From assembly GCF_004912165.1 (NCBI RefSeq), contig NZ_STGV01000001.1:1-64000 (forward strand): a DNA stretch of 64,000 bases. Direction: 5' to 3'. Below the pieces are notes generated by a model. The model worked only from the letters and a program-made list of their open reading frames with translations, made no database searches and had not been told where the DNA came from. Of the stretch, positions 8,178 to 16,479 are shown one piece after another (position 1 is the stretch's first letter; each line of letters starts with the position of its first letter). Made by a program: the position numbers and the translations under genes. This DNA is from Peteryoungia ipomoeae (lineage in GTDB: Bacteria > Pseudomonadota > Alphaproteobacteria > Rhizobiales > Rhizobiaceae).

Positions 8178-8732
8178 TCACTCTTGCCGTACCATTTCCA
8201 CCACATCCTCCACCCCCACAACCCGCCCAATCTTGCCATCGAGATAGCGCAGCGTCAGCCGTGCGTGCTCGTCATCATAGGAACCGATACACTCCCTCGG
8301 CAGTAGAACGCGGTAGTCGCGTTGACAGGCGTCGATGGCGGCGGTTCGGATGCAGGCGTGTGTGTTGATGCCGCAAAGGACGAGATGATCGACCTTCTGC
8401 TCCTCCAGGTACTGATTGAGCGTGGTGCGGAAGAAGGCGCTATAGCGTTTCTTGATGATGGTCACGTCGTTTTCAGAAACTTCGAGGTCTTGATGGATCT
8501 GCGCGCCCTCTGTTCCCTCGATCACGCAGGCAATGTCTATGTCGCGCATTTCCAGAAAGGCATCGCTCAGGTCGGCGCGGAATTCCTGCCGTATCCAGAC
8601 AATGGGCAGTGTCTCCGCGCGGAAGGCCCGGACGAGGTGGTTCGTGTTGGCGACAAGAGGGGTGACGATACTGGCGGCCAGCGACGCGAGGAAGTCGTTC
8701 TGCAGGTCGATGATCAGAAGGCAAGGTTTCAT
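8178..8732 (-). CDS. Isochorismatase-family cysteine hydrolase
   Basis: A 184-residue cytoplasmic hydrolase. The catalytic triad is visible: Asp9 in LLIIDLQNDF, Lys95 in IIKKRYSAF and Cys127 in CGINTHACIRTAA, with the usual cis-peptide region before the Cys. Family members split isochorismate, nicotinamide, ureidoacrylate or N-carbamoyl compounds; the motif set does not settle which. The gene lies between the two copies of a roughly 240-base direct repeat and may have been inserted with, or isolated by, that duplication. It is on the same strand as the polyamine genes but separated from them by a terminator. Confidence 0.85.
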   Translation of the reverse strand: MKPCLLIIDLQNDFLASLAASIVTPLVANTNHLVRAFRAETLPIVWIRQEFRADLSDAFLEMRDIDIACVIEGTEGAQIHQDLEVSENDVTIIKKRYSAFFRTTLNQYLEEQKVDHLVLCGINTHACIRTAAIDACQRDYRVLLPRECIGSYDDEHARLTLRYLDGKIGRVVGVEDVVEMVRQE

Positions 8733-8796
8733 GTCGCTGATCGTTATCGGTTTGGCACGACAGAGATGTGACGGAGTGGGTCGCCAAGGGGTAACC

Positions 8797-8903
8797 CGTC
8801 ATGCTCGGCCTTGTGCCGAGCATCTGCCGTGGCATCCACACTCTCAACCTCGCCGTCTGCCGCTGGCGGCAGGAGATCCTCGGGACTTCGCCCGAGGATG
8901 ACG
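8797..8903. repeat. RIME-like palindromic intergenic element, copy B
   Basis: Identical to the 107 bases at 7931-8037, in the same orientation and 866 bases away. Homology continues past the element, with mismatches, through the terminator and into the last codons of the dehydrogenase gene to about 9036. Confidence 0.75.
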
Positions 8904-8930
8904 ACGGTGGGGTTGTTGGGCCAACGAAAA

Positions 8931-8956
8931 ACCCCGCCGAATTTCTCCGGCGGGGT
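8931..8956 (-). terminator. Terminator of the carboxyspermidine dehydrogenase operon
   Basis: ACCCCGCC/GGCGGGGT arms with a 10-base loop and TTTTT on the minus strand, 37 bases after the dehydrogenase stop. It is the homologue of the hairpin at 8063-8088. Confidence 0.8.
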
Positions 8957-8992
8957 CCGCATTCCCTCAAACCTTAAACGCTAACCGCGCTC

Positions 8993-10231
8993 TTAGAACT
9001 CCACAGCCCGATCGCCGTCTTCGTCCTGAATGCGGGTCGGCAGGCCGATTTTGTTCAGGAGGTTGATGAAGGGCTTAGGCGGCAGTTCCTCGACGTTTGC
9101 CATCTTCTTCACGTCCCATTCGCCTGTGGCGACCAGCATGGCGGCGGCGACCGGCGGGACGCCGGCGGTATAGCTGATGCCCTGGCTGCCGACTTCGTTG
9201 TAAGCTTCCTTGTGGTCCGCGACGTTATACAGGAAGACGGTCTTTTCCTTGCCGTCCTTGAAGCCCTTCACATAGTCGCCGATGCAGGTCTTGCCTTCGT
9301 AGTTGGGGGCAAGCGAGGCTGGATCCGGCAGGCAGGCCTTGACGACCTTGAGCGGCACGACTTCGTCGCCGTTTGCCAGCTTCACTGGCTGTTCGGAGAG
9401 AAGGCCGATCGACTTCAGCACGGTGAAGACGTTGATGTAGTGATCGCCGAAGCCCATCCAGAAGCGCACGTCGGCGCCGTCCATGTTCTTGGCCAGCGAA
9501 TGCACTTCGTCATGGCCGCAGAGATAGGCGCGGCGGGTGCCGACGACCGGCAGTTCGTAATCCTTGCCGATCTCGAACATCTTGTTGACCTGCCATTCGC
9601 CGCCCTGCCAGGAATAGACGACGCCGGTGAATTCGCGGAAGTTGATTTCCGGGTCGAAGTTCGTGGCGAAGTACTTGCCGTGGCTGCCAGCATTGATGTC
9701 GACGATGTCGACGTCGGTCACCTTGTCGAGATATTCGTCCTTGGCGAGACGCGCATAGGCGTTGACCACGCCCGGATCGAAGCCGGCGCCGAGGATGGCG
9801 GTGATGCCCTTTTCCTCGCACTCTGCGGCACGCTTCCACTCGTAGTTTCCGTACCACGGCGGGGTCTCGCAGATCTTGTTCGGCTCTTCATGGATCGCGG
9901 TGTCGATATAGGCCACACCGGTATCCATGCAGGCGCGCAGCACCGACATGTTGAGGAAAGCTGTGCCGACATTGATGACGATCTGCGTGCCGAGCCTGGT
10001 GATCAGCGCCTTGGTGGCTTCGATGTCGAGCGCGTCGAGCGCATGGCCTTCGAGCACGCCTTCCTGCTTCATCGCCTTCTTCTCGTGGACCGAGGCGATG
10101 ATGGCATCACACTTCGCCTTGGTGCGCGAGGCGATATGGATGTCGCCGAGCACGTCGTTGTTCTGCGCGCACTTGTGCGCGACAACCTGGGCGACGCCGC
10201 CGGCGCCGATGATGAGCACGTTCTTCTTCAT
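8993..10231 (-). CDS. Carboxynorspermidine/carboxyspermidine dehydrogenase
   Basis: Condenses putrescine or diaminopropane with aspartate semialdehyde, using NADPH, to make carboxyspermidine or carboxynorspermidine in the alternative polyamine pathway. The 412-residue protein opens with KKNVLIIGAGGVAQVVAHKC and has the family segment GAGFDPGVVNAYARLAKDEY and the C-terminal GISYTAGVPPVAAAML. It is longer than the lysine-type homologue at 1838. ATG 10231 has AAGGAG 11 bases upstream; an in-frame GTG at 10243 has no usable site. It follows the decarboxylase by 51 bases, so the two form an operon. Its last 40 or so bases are duplicated at about 8127-8170. Confidence 0.9.
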   Translation of the reverse strand: MKKNVLIIGAGGVAQVVAHKCAQNNDVLGDIHIASRTKAKCDAIIASVHEKKAMKQEGVLEGHALDALDIEATKALITRLGTQIVINVGTAFLNMSVLRACMDTGVAYIDTAIHEEPNKICETPPWYGNYEWKRAAECEEKGITAILGAGFDPGVVNAYARLAKDEYLDKVTDVDIVDINAGSHGKYFATNFDPEINFREFTGVVYSWQGGEWQVNKMFEIGKDYELPVVGTRRAYLCGHDEVHSLAKNMDGADVRFWMGFGDHYINVFTVLKSIGLLSEQPVKLANGDEVVPLKVVKACLPDPASLAPNYEGKTCIGDYVKGFKDGKEKTVFLYNVADHKEAYNEVGSQGISYTAGVPPVAAAMLVATGEWDVKKMANVEELPPKPFINLLNKIGLPTRIQDEDGDRAVEF

Positions 10232-10282
10232 GATAGGGACCACTCCTTGCGTCCAATCGTCAGAACCTGGGCTTGAAGGATT

Positions 10283-11407
10283 TCAAGACAGGCTTTGTTC
10301 GTAGTCCGTGTAATCGAATTCACGGACCGTCCTGAGGCTGCCATCCAGTTCGCGGATGGCGATTGCCGGCATTTTCACGCCGTTAAACCAGTTTTTCTTG
10401 ACCATCGTGTAGCCGGCGGTGTCCTGCAGCGAGATGCGGTCGCCGATGTTCAACTCGTTTTCAAAGTTGAACTCGCCGAAGATATCACCCGCGAGGCAGG
10501 ACTTGCCGCAGACCTGGTACCGGTGCGGTCCCTGGTTGGGGTGGACCTTCGCGCTTTCCCGGTAGATCAGGAGATCGAGGAGATGCGCTTCGATGGATGA
10601 ATCCACCACGACAAGATCCTTGCCGTTGTAAAGCTTGTCGAGCACGGTCACTTCGAGCGTGGTCGACTTGGTAATCGAGGCTTCGCCGGGCTCCAGATAG
10701 ACCTGGACGCCGTATTCGCCGGAGAAGCGCTTGAGGCGCTCGGCGAATTTTTCCAGCGGATAATCGTCACCGGTGAAATGAATTCCGCCGCCGAGAGAGA
10801 CCCAGGCGGCCTTCTTCAGGAGGGGACCGAACTTCTGTTCGATCTCGCCCAGCATGCGGTCGAAGAGGTCGAAATCGCCGTTTTCGCAGTTATTGTGGAT
10901 CATGAAGCCGGAGATCAGGTCCATGACCGGCTCGACCTTTTTCAGATCCCATTCGCCCAGCCGCGAGAAGGGACGCGCGGGATCGGCCAGGTCGAAGCTC
11001 GAGGACGAGACGCCCGGATTGAGGCGCAGGCCGCGGATGATGCCGGAAGACTGCTTTTCGAAGCGGTTCAGCTGACCGATCGAATTGAAGATGATCTTGT
11101 CGGCATGGGAGACGACCTCGTCGATCTCGTAATCGGCATAAGCAACCGAATAGGCGTGGGTTTCCTTGCCGAACCGCTCGTGGCCGAGGCGCACTTCGTT
11201 GAGCGAGGACGAGGTGGTGCCGTCCATGTAGTCGCGCATGAAATCGAAGACCGACCAGGTGGCGAAACATTTGAGGGCGAGCAGGGCTTTCGCGCCGGAA
11301 AGCTCGCGCAGCGTCGCGATCTTCTCCATGTTCTGGAGCAGCTTCGACTTGTCGATCAGGTAATAGGGAGTCTGGATCAAGGCTTCATCCTTCGTGAACC
11401 CAGCCAT
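10283..11407 (-). CDS. nspC: Carboxynorspermidine/carboxyspermidine decarboxylase
   Basis: A PLP-dependent decarboxylase of the alanine racemase-like fold that removes CO2 from carboxyspermidine to give spermidine. The 374-residue protein has the PLP lysine in LLALKCFATW (Lys46), the phosphate-binding region around LEPGEAS, and the CGKSCLAGD segment near the C-terminus that supplies the active-site Cys and Asp. It is the first gene of the operon with the dehydrogenase. The start at 11407 is chosen because the protein then begins just before the conserved IQTPYYLID strand; its Shine-Dalgarno is weak, and an overlapping short ORF upstream may couple translation. Confidence 0.9.
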   Translation of the reverse strand: MAGFTKDEALIQTPYYLIDKSKLLQNMEKIATLRELSGAKALLALKCFATWSVFDFMRDYMDGTTSSSLNEVRLGHERFGKETHAYSVAYADYEIDEVVSHADKIIFNSIGQLNRFEKQSSGIIRGLRLNPGVSSSSFDLADPARPFSRLGEWDLKKVEPVMDLISGFMIHNNCENGDFDLFDRMLGEIEQKFGPLLKKAAWVSLGGGIHFTGDDYPLEKFAERLKRFSGEYGVQVYLEPGEASITKSTTLEVTVLDKLYNGKDLVVVDSSIEAHLLDLLIYRESAKVHPNQGPHRYQVCGKSCLAGDIFGEFNFENELNIGDRISLQDTAGYTMVKKNWFNGVKMPAIAIRELDGSLRTVREFDYTDYEQSLS

Positions 11408-11499
11408 GTCTGGCGGAAGTGAACGGGACGCCCCGAATGCGTCGGGGGGGTCCATAGGCAAAAGGGGGGTAAAAGGCAAGCATAAGCTTGGCTTTTCAT
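11377..11499 (-). CDS. Candidate 40-codon upstream ORF overlapping the decarboxylase start
   Basis: A minus-strand ORF starting at ATG 11499, just after a hairpin (GGTCAT/ATGACC, 11500-11521), and ending 31 bases inside the decarboxylase gene in a different frame. The peptide includes LLPPFCLWTPP, rich in Pro. The decarboxylase itself has a poor ribosome site, so translational coupling or polyamine-dependent stalling is conceivable. This is speculation from layout only. Confidence 0.25.
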   Translation of the reverse strand: MKSQAYACLLPPFCLWTPPTHSGRPVHFRQTWLGSRRMKP

Positions 11500-11700
11500 G
11501 GTCATTCCGATGGGGATGACCGATCTTGGTGAAACTTGCGTGACACGCATGCGCATCAAGCGCTGTCGGCCTGCGCGGTGTTCGCCTTTGGGCATCGCGC
11601 GACCGTACCATAGCTGGCGCGTTGCGGCTTGCATTTCAAGCCTCAGGCGGGAAAGGTCGGCGCTCGCGATCGTCTCACCCGTTCCTGCCCGGTATCCATC

Positions 11701-12882
11701 ATGCTCAAAGATTTCTCCCCGCAGGCCGCCTTCATGGGCGTACTCGTTGCCTTTGTCGGTTTTGCCAGTTCCTTTGCCGTTGTCCTGCAGGGGCTGAAAG
11801 GGGTTGGCGCGACGGATTACGAGGCAGCGTCAGGATTGATGGCGCTTTCGGTCTCCATGGGCATCTGCGGCATCGTGCTGAGTGTCTGGACCAAGCTGCC
11901 GGTTTCCGTTGCCTGGTCGACGCCGGGCGCGGCACTCATGGCGACGGCGGGTGTTGCCGTCGGTGGTTTTCCGGCAGCCGTCGGGGCGTTTCTCGTCTGC
12001 GCGGGGCTGATCGTGCTTGCCGGCCTCATCCGGCCCTTCGGCCGGGCGGTGGCGGCCATTCCGGCACCGGTTGCGAATGCCATGCTGGCCGGCGTCATTC
12101 TCAATCTCTGTTTTGCGCCGTTCAAGGCGGTTGCCTTCGATGCGGCGCTCGGGCTGCCGATCCTTGTCGTCTGGGCGGTGGTCGCGGCCTTCAAGCGGCT
12201 CTATGCCGTGCCGGCAGCGCTGCTCGCCTTTGTGGTGGTCATTGTCTTTGGCGTCGATCTGCCGGAGGGGGCGATGGCAAGCTGGGCCGCCTCGCTCGCG
12301 CCGCCAGTTGAATTCGTGATGCCTGTTCTGAGCGTGCCGGCGCTGGTCTCGATCGCCCTGCCGCTGTTCATCGTCACCATGGCCTCGCAGAACATTCCGG
12401 GGATCGCGATCCTGAAGGTGAACACGTATGAACCAAATCCGGGGCCGATGTTTGCGGTCACCGGTCTTTTCTCTGCGCTGTCGGCCCCATTCGGCGGGCA
12501 TGCGGTGAACCTGGCCGCGATCACGGCTGCAATGTGCGCCGGCGCCGATGCGCATCCCGATCCGGCAAGGCGCTATTGGGCGGCGATCATTGCCGGCATC
12601 GGCTATGTGGCGCTCGGCCTTGCAGCCGGCGCCGTGACCGGCTTCGTGTCGCTCGCGCCGCCCATCCTCATCCAGTCGGTGGCTGGGTTGGCGCTGATCG
12701 GCGCATTCTCCGGTTCGGCCGTCGCCGCCTTCAAGGATGTCGAGACGCGGGAGGCAGCGGCCGTGACATTCCTGGTGACGGCATCGGGTATTTCGATCCT
12801 CGGGATTTCGGGCGCCTTCTGGGGCCTGATTGCGGGCGTGGCGATGCTGGGATTGCTGAAGCTTGCGAGGCGCCGCGCGTGA
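11701..12882 (+). CDS. benE: BenE-family benzoate/H+ symporter
   Basis: A 393-residue integral membrane protein with about 12 hydrophobic helices. It has the BenE signature regions ASSFAVVLQGLKGVGAT near the N-terminus, LPVSVAWSTPGAALMA, and FIVTMASQNIPGIAILK followed by SAPFGGHAVNLAAITAA. The family imports benzoate or similar aromatic acids with protons. No benzoate degradation genes are nearby, so the substrate is open. ATG 11701 starts the recognisable protein; the 24 residues upstream in frame look untranslated. The stop overlaps the next gene by 4 bases. Confidence 0.85.
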   Translation: MLKDFSPQAAFMGVLVAFVGFASSFAVVLQGLKGVGATDYEAASGLMALSVSMGICGIVLSVWTKLPVSVAWSTPGAALMATAGVAVGGFPAAVGAFLVCAGLIVLAGLIRPFGRAVAAIPAPVANAMLAGVILNLCFAPFKAVAFDAALGLPILVVWAVVAAFKRLYAVPAALLAFVVVIVFGVDLPEGAMASWAASLAPPVEFVMPVLSVPALVSIALPLFIVTMASQNIPGIAILKVNTYEPNPGPMFAVTGLFSALSAPFGGHAVNLAAITAAMCAGADAHPDPARRYWAAIIAGIGYVALGLAAGAVTGFVSLAPPILIQSVAGLALIGAFSGSAVAAFKDVETREAAAVTFLVTASGISILGISGAFWGLIAGVAMLGLLKLARRRA

Positions 12883-13103
12883 GACGGTTCCGCATCAAGG
12901 CCATCGTCCTTGCGCTTTTCGCCGGTCTGTTTGGCTTCGTCTTTTACGAACGCTATTGGATCTGGCGTGACTGTATCGCCGCATCGCAATCCAGTTGCGT
13001 GACGCCTGATGGTAGCAATGTCACCGAGGGCGGGATGGTGTGGGGCGTGATTGCGCTCGGTTTTCTGGCGGCCGCCTTGATTGCGCAGTTTGGACGCCGA
13101 TGA
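12879..13103 (+). CDS. Small two-helix membrane protein, translationally coupled to BenE
   Basis: A 74-residue protein starting at GTG 12879 inside the GTGA overlap with the BenE stop, a layout typical of coupled translation. It has two hydrophobic helices, IKAIVLALFAGLFGFVFY (about 6-23) and WGVIALGFLAAALIAQF (about 55-71). Between them is a loop with two Cys (RDCIAASQSSCVTP) that would sit outside the cytoplasm. Function is unknown; the position suggests a partner of the transporter. Confidence 0.6.
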   Translation: MRRFRIKAIVLALFAGLFGFVFYERYWIWRDCIAASQSSCVTPDGSNVTEGGMVWGVIALGFLAAALIAQFGRR

Positions 13104-13151
13104 CGTGTTGCGCGGCTGGTGAAATCGCTATGGTTGCGCTAGGTTTTGCGC

Positions 13152-13421
13152 ATGGAGTTCGAATTCGATCCGGTGAAAAGCGAGGCGAACAAGGCAAAGC
13201 TCGGAATCGATTTCGTGGCAGCGCAGGAGCTGTGGTATGATCTTTTTGCTGTCGATGCTGATGCTGGACACCCGGCTGAAGCGCGGCGTATCCGAATAGG
13301 TCGGATTTCTGGGATTCTCTGGACAGGTGTTTACGTTCTCAGAGAGAGGCGTATTCGAATTATCTCCGTTCGCCGAGCGAGAATTCGGGAAAGGCGTCAC
13401 TATGAAGAAAATCAGCGGTGA
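13152..13421 (+). CDS. brnT: BrnT-family toxin (type II toxin-antitoxin)
   Basis: An 89-residue RelE-fold RNase-type toxin. The start MEFEFDPVKSEANKAKLGIDF and the end RIRIISVRRARIRERRHYE match the BrnT family, in which the C-terminal Arg and Tyr residues act on RNA. The middle (GRISGILWTGVYVLRERRIRI) is the usual beta sheet. It would be neutralised by BrnA, whose gene overlaps it by 20 bases. A TTG two codons earlier is another possible start. Confidence 0.85.
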   Translation: MEFEFDPVKSEANKAKLGIDFVAAQELWYDLFAVDADAGHPAEARRIRIGRISGILWTGVYVLRERRIRIISVRRARIRERRHYEENQR

Positions 13422-13650
13422 AGATTTTGATCGAAAGTTCGATGACGGTGAGGATGTCAGCGACTACATCGATTGGACCACGGCGAGACGTCCCAATCTT
13501 GAACCGGTTCAGCTGACCGTGACTGTCATGCTGGGAACAAAGCTTAGGCTTGAGCGCCAAGCGAAAGAACTTGGCGTGTCCGTTGATTCCTTGCTTGAAG
13601 ACTGGCTGCGCGAAAAACTAGGTGCAGCTAGGCCATCCGCCGCCGAATAA
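13402..13650 (+). CDS. brnA: BrnA-family antitoxin
   Basis: An 82-residue antitoxin. The N-terminal part (MKKISGEDFDRKFDDGEDV, then YIDWTTARRPN) wraps the toxin. The C-terminal part (VTVMLGTKLRLERQAKELG) is a ribbon-helix-helix DNA-binding domain expected to repress the operon. GGGAAAGG lies 8 bases before ATG 13402. The order toxin then antitoxin is the normal one for this family. No operator palindrome stands out in the short upstream gap. Confidence 0.85.
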   Translation: MKKISGEDFDRKFDDGEDVSDYIDWTTARRPNLEPVQLTVTVMLGTKLRLERQAKELGVSVDSLLEDWLREKLGAARPSAAE

Positions 13651-13727
13651 CACCCTTGCGCGATGCAAGCCTTCGCGCTATTCCTCTGATTATGAAGACC
13701 TTCGGCACCACCTTTTCTGCGACTGAC

Positions 13728-13817
13728 ATGACGGCCCGCTCCGCGGCCGGTTTCGTCGCGTCGGTGCCAAACTCGCTTCTTCTTCTCGGCCTTATCCGCG
13801 GTTGCCGGGTCCATTGA
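13728..13817 (+). CDS. leuL: Candidate leucine leader peptide
   Basis: A 29-codon ORF (ATG 13728; an in-frame GTG at 13764 would give 17 codons) with the core SLLLLGLIRG: five Leu within six codons, CTT-CTT-CTT-CTC-GGC-CTT, then Ile. The stop at 13815-13817 falls in the left arm of a hairpin. This is the pattern expected of ribosome-mediated attenuation, in which slow Leu decoding alters downstream pairing. Neither start has a strong ribosome site, which lowers certainty. Confidence 0.55.
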   Translation: MTARSAAGFVASVPNSLLLLGLIRGCRVH

Positions 13818-13899
13818 GGAGCGCCCGGCGGCCGGGTCAGCCGTTTGGCAATAGCTCCTCGAAATCTCCCCATTGATGTTAGCCATCCCTTGAAAAGGG
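13816..13899 (+). promoter_or_regulatory. Candidate attenuator hairpins upstream of leuA
   Basis: GAGGAGC (13816-13822) can pair with GCTCCTC (13854-13860), enclosing a CCCGG/CCGGG hairpin (13824-13836). A separate CCCTT/AAGGG hairpin lies at 13887-13899. The first arm overlaps the leader stop codon, so a ribosome there would block it and change folding. Mutually exclusive pairing has not been computed. Confidence 0.45.
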
Positions 13900-13976
13900 T
13901 CGGTTCGGACGTGTCAAACGCAAGCTGATTTGCTATCAGCCGTTCACGCCGCCGAGGACGAGAAGAGACGAAGACG

Positions 13977-15692
13977 ATGATTTTGAAGACCCATACCGTC
14001 AAGCAGGGCATGCCGGACGCTTCGCAGAAGTATCGCGCCTATCCGCAGATCGCCATTCCCGATCGCACCTGGCCGTCCAAGGTCATCGACAAGGCGCCGA
14101 TCTGGTGCTCGGTGGACTTGCGCGATGGCAATCAGTCGCTGGTCAATCCGATGGGCCATGACCGCAAGGCCCGCATGTTCCAGCTCTTGCTGGACATGGG
14201 TTTCAAGGAAATCGAGATCGGCTTCCCCTCCGCCTCGCAGACCGATTTCGACTTTGCCCGCTGGTGCGTGGAAGAGGGCGGCGTGCCGGACGACGTGTCG
14301 CTGCAGGTGCTGGTGCAGTGCCGGCCCGAACTGATCACGCGGACCTTCGAGGCGCTTGATGGCGCCAAGAACCCGATCATCCATTTCTACAACTCAACCT
14401 CCGAGCTGCAGCGCCGCGTGGTGTTCGGCAAGGATGTCGCCGGCATCAAGCAGATCGCCGTGGATGCCGCCAAGATGATCATGGACATGGCGGCCAAGGC
14501 CGGTGGCGGCTATCGCTTCGAATATTCCCCGGAAAGCTTTACCGGCACCGAACTCGAGGTGGCGCTGGAAATCTGCAACGCCGTCATCGCCGAGGTGAAG
14601 CCGACAGCCGATAACAAGCTGATCCTGAACCTGCCTTCGACCGTCGAAATGTCGTCGCCGAACATCTATGCCGACCAGATCGAATGGATGTGCCGCAATA
14701 TCGACAACCGCGAGAACGTGCTGATCTCGCTGCATCCGCACAACGACCGCGGAACCGGCATTGCCGCAACCGAACTGGGTCTGATGGCCGGTGCCGACCG
14801 TGTCGAGGGCACGCTGTTCGGTAATGGCGAGCGCACCGGCAATGTCGATATCGTGACGCTGGCGCTGAACATGTACACGCAAGGGGTCGATCCGGAACTG
14901 GACTGCTCCGATATCGAGCGCATCAAGGCGGTTTACGAATATTCCAACGAGATGGTCATTCCCGAGCGTCACCCTTATGTCGGCGAACTGGTCTACACGG
15001 CCTTTTCCGGCTCGCACCAGGATGCGATCAACAAGGGCATGAAGGCGATTAAGAAGGCGAACTCCCCCGTATGGGAGGTGCCATATCTGCCGATCGATCC
15101 GCAGGATGTGGGCCGCACCTATGAGGCGATCATCCGCATCAACTCGCAGTCCGGCAAGGGCGGCATCGCCTATATCCTGGCTGAAGACTACGGCATCAAC
15201 CTGCCGCGCAACCTGCAGATCGAGTTCCGCGAGGATATCCAGCGGATCACCGACGAAGGCGGTAAGGAATTGCCGTCGAAGGCGATCTACGAGCGTTTCA
15301 TCGAACGCTACGTCGACCAGCCGGGTGCGCGCATCAAATTCGTCGATCACCACACCTTTCCCGCCGGTTCCGACCAGAAGGGTGTGCGGGTCGTTGCCGC
15401 AGAGATTACCGACAATGGCGAGACCAAGCGGATCGAGGGCAAAGGCACGGGCCCGATCGACGGCTTCGTCAACGCGCTGTCGACCTATCTCGGCATCGAT
15501 CTCTCGGTACAGGACTATTCCGAGCATTCGTTGCAGCATGGTTCGAACGCAGCGGCCATCGCCTATGTCGAGATGGGCCATGCCGGCGGCAAGCTGTTCG
15601 GTGCGGGCATCAACACGAATATCGTGACGGCGTCTCTGGAGGCGATTGTCTCTGCGGCCAACCGGGTGCTCGACGAGCAGAAGAAGGCCTGA
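13977..15692 (+). CDS. leuA: 2-isopropylmalate synthase
   Basis: Condenses acetyl-CoA with 2-oxoisovalerate, the first step of leucine synthesis. The 571-residue protein has the TIM-barrel DRE-type start (SVDLRDGNQSL), the metal-binding HPHNDRGTG segment, and EGTLFGNGERTGNVD. The C-terminal LeuA dimer domain spans roughly residues 430-570 and is the usual site of leucine feedback inhibition. The length fits the longer type of LeuA that starts with a region like QKYRAYPQIAIPDR. It sits behind a candidate leucine leader and only 4 bases before the following hydrolase gene. Confidence 0.95.
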   Translation: MILKTHTVKQGMPDASQKYRAYPQIAIPDRTWPSKVIDKAPIWCSVDLRDGNQSLVNPMGHDRKARMFQLLLDMGFKEIEIGFPSASQTDFDFARWCVEEGGVPDDVSLQVLVQCRPELITRTFEALDGAKNPIIHFYNSTSELQRRVVFGKDVAGIKQIAVDAAKMIMDMAAKAGGGYRFEYSPESFTGTELEVALEICNAVIAEVKPTADNKLILNLPSTVEMSSPNIYADQIEWMCRNIDNRENVLISLHPHNDRGTGIAATELGLMAGADRVEGTLFGNGERTGNVDIVTLALNMYTQGVDPELDCSDIERIKAVYEYSNEMVIPERHPYVGELVYTAFSGSHQDAINKGMKAIKKANSPVWEVPYLPIDPQDVGRTYEAIIRINSQSGKGGIAYILAEDYGINLPRNLQIEFREDIQRITDEGGKELPSKAIYERFIERYVDQPGARIKFVDHHTFPAGSDQKGVRVVAAEITDNGETKRIEGKGTGPIDGFVNALSTYLGIDLSVQDYSEHSLQHGSNAAAIAYVEMGHAGGKLFGAGINTNIVTASLEAIVSAANRVLDEQKKA

Positions 15693-15696
15693 TGCC

Positions 15697-16479
15697 ATGA
15701 CGCTCTTCGCCGAGGTTCGACATGGGTCCTCGGCGAAGATCCCGCTGGTGCTGCTGCATGGCTTCGGCGGCATCGGGGCTCTTTGGGCGCCGGTCATCCG
15801 GCGGCTTGATCCGGATCTGCCGCTTTTCGTCTATGACCTGCCGGGCCATGGGCAGTCCCTCGATGCCGAGGGGGCCGGTCATGCCGGCGCAATGGCCCGG
15901 GCGATCGTGGCGGATCTTTCAGTGCGGGGGCTCGCTTCATTTCATCTCTGCGGGCATTCGATGGGCGGGGCGATTGCCTGCCTGATGGCGCTGAAGGCAC
16001 GTGATCGCGTGCACTCGCTGACGCTTGCCGCGCCGGGTGGTTTCGGATTCGAGATCAATCATGCGACATTAAGAAGCTACGCTTTGGCAATCGACCAAGG
16101 CGGGCTGGCGACGGCGTTTTCGGCACTGATGGCAGAGGGACAGGCGGCGGATCGCTGGGCTGTCGAACACCTAGGGATTGCGCGGCAGACGCCGCGGGCC
16201 AAGGAACGCCTTCTGGCCATCCTCAAGGCGTTTCTCGTCGAGCGAGACGGTCGAGCGGGGCAGGGTACGCTGCGGCTCGATGCGCTCGCGGATCTTGGCC
16301 TTGCAACGCGCCTCCTCTGGGGAGACGCAGATCCGGTGTTGCCGGTTACACAGGCGAGAGCGATCTGGCCGGGTGCCAAGACGGTGCTTGTGCCTGGCGC
16401 CGGGCACATGCTCATCGAGGAGGCGCCGGACAGCCTTGCGGCAGCCATCATGGCTGCGGTTCGCGAGGCCGAGGGTTAG
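15697..16479 (+). CDS. Alpha/beta-fold hydrolase
   Basis: A 260-residue single-domain hydrolase. The oxyanion segment is LLHGFGGIG, the nucleophile Ser is in CGHSMGGAIA, an Asp follows in LLWGDADPVLP, and the catalytic His is in VPGAGHMLIEE. The pattern resembles the C-terminal part of AcoC-like acyltransferases and simple esterases; the substrate is unknown. It begins 4 bases after the leuA stop, so it is probably co-transcribed with leuA. Its end overlaps the convergent phosphoesterase gene by 4 bases. Confidence 0.85.
   Translation: MTLFAEVRHGSSAKIPLVLLHGFGGIGALWAPVIRRLDPDLPLFVYDLPGHGQSLDAEGAGHAGAMARAIVADLSVRGLASFHLCGHSMGGAIACLMALKARDRVHSLTLAAPGGFGFEINHATLRSYALAIDQGGLATAFSALMAEGQAADRWAVEHLGIARQTPRAKERLLAILKAFLVERDGRAGQGTLRLDALADLGLATRLLWGDADPVLPVTQARAIWPGAKTVLVPGAGHMLIEEAPDSLAAAIMAAVREAEG

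Larger units (their letters stand above)
13651..13976 (+). promoter_or_regulatory. leuA leader region
   Basis: A 326-base gap without a long gene, between brnA and leuA. It contains a leucine-rich short ORF (13728-13817), overlapping hairpins (13816-13860) and a further CCCTT/AAGGG hairpin (13887-13899). No T run follows, so the last element may act at the level of translation or need Rho. Confidence 0.5.

Noticed and set aside
14394-15797. 467-codon minus-strand frame opposite leuA
   Set aside because: It is the shadow of a certain gene; no recognisable domain or ribosome site.
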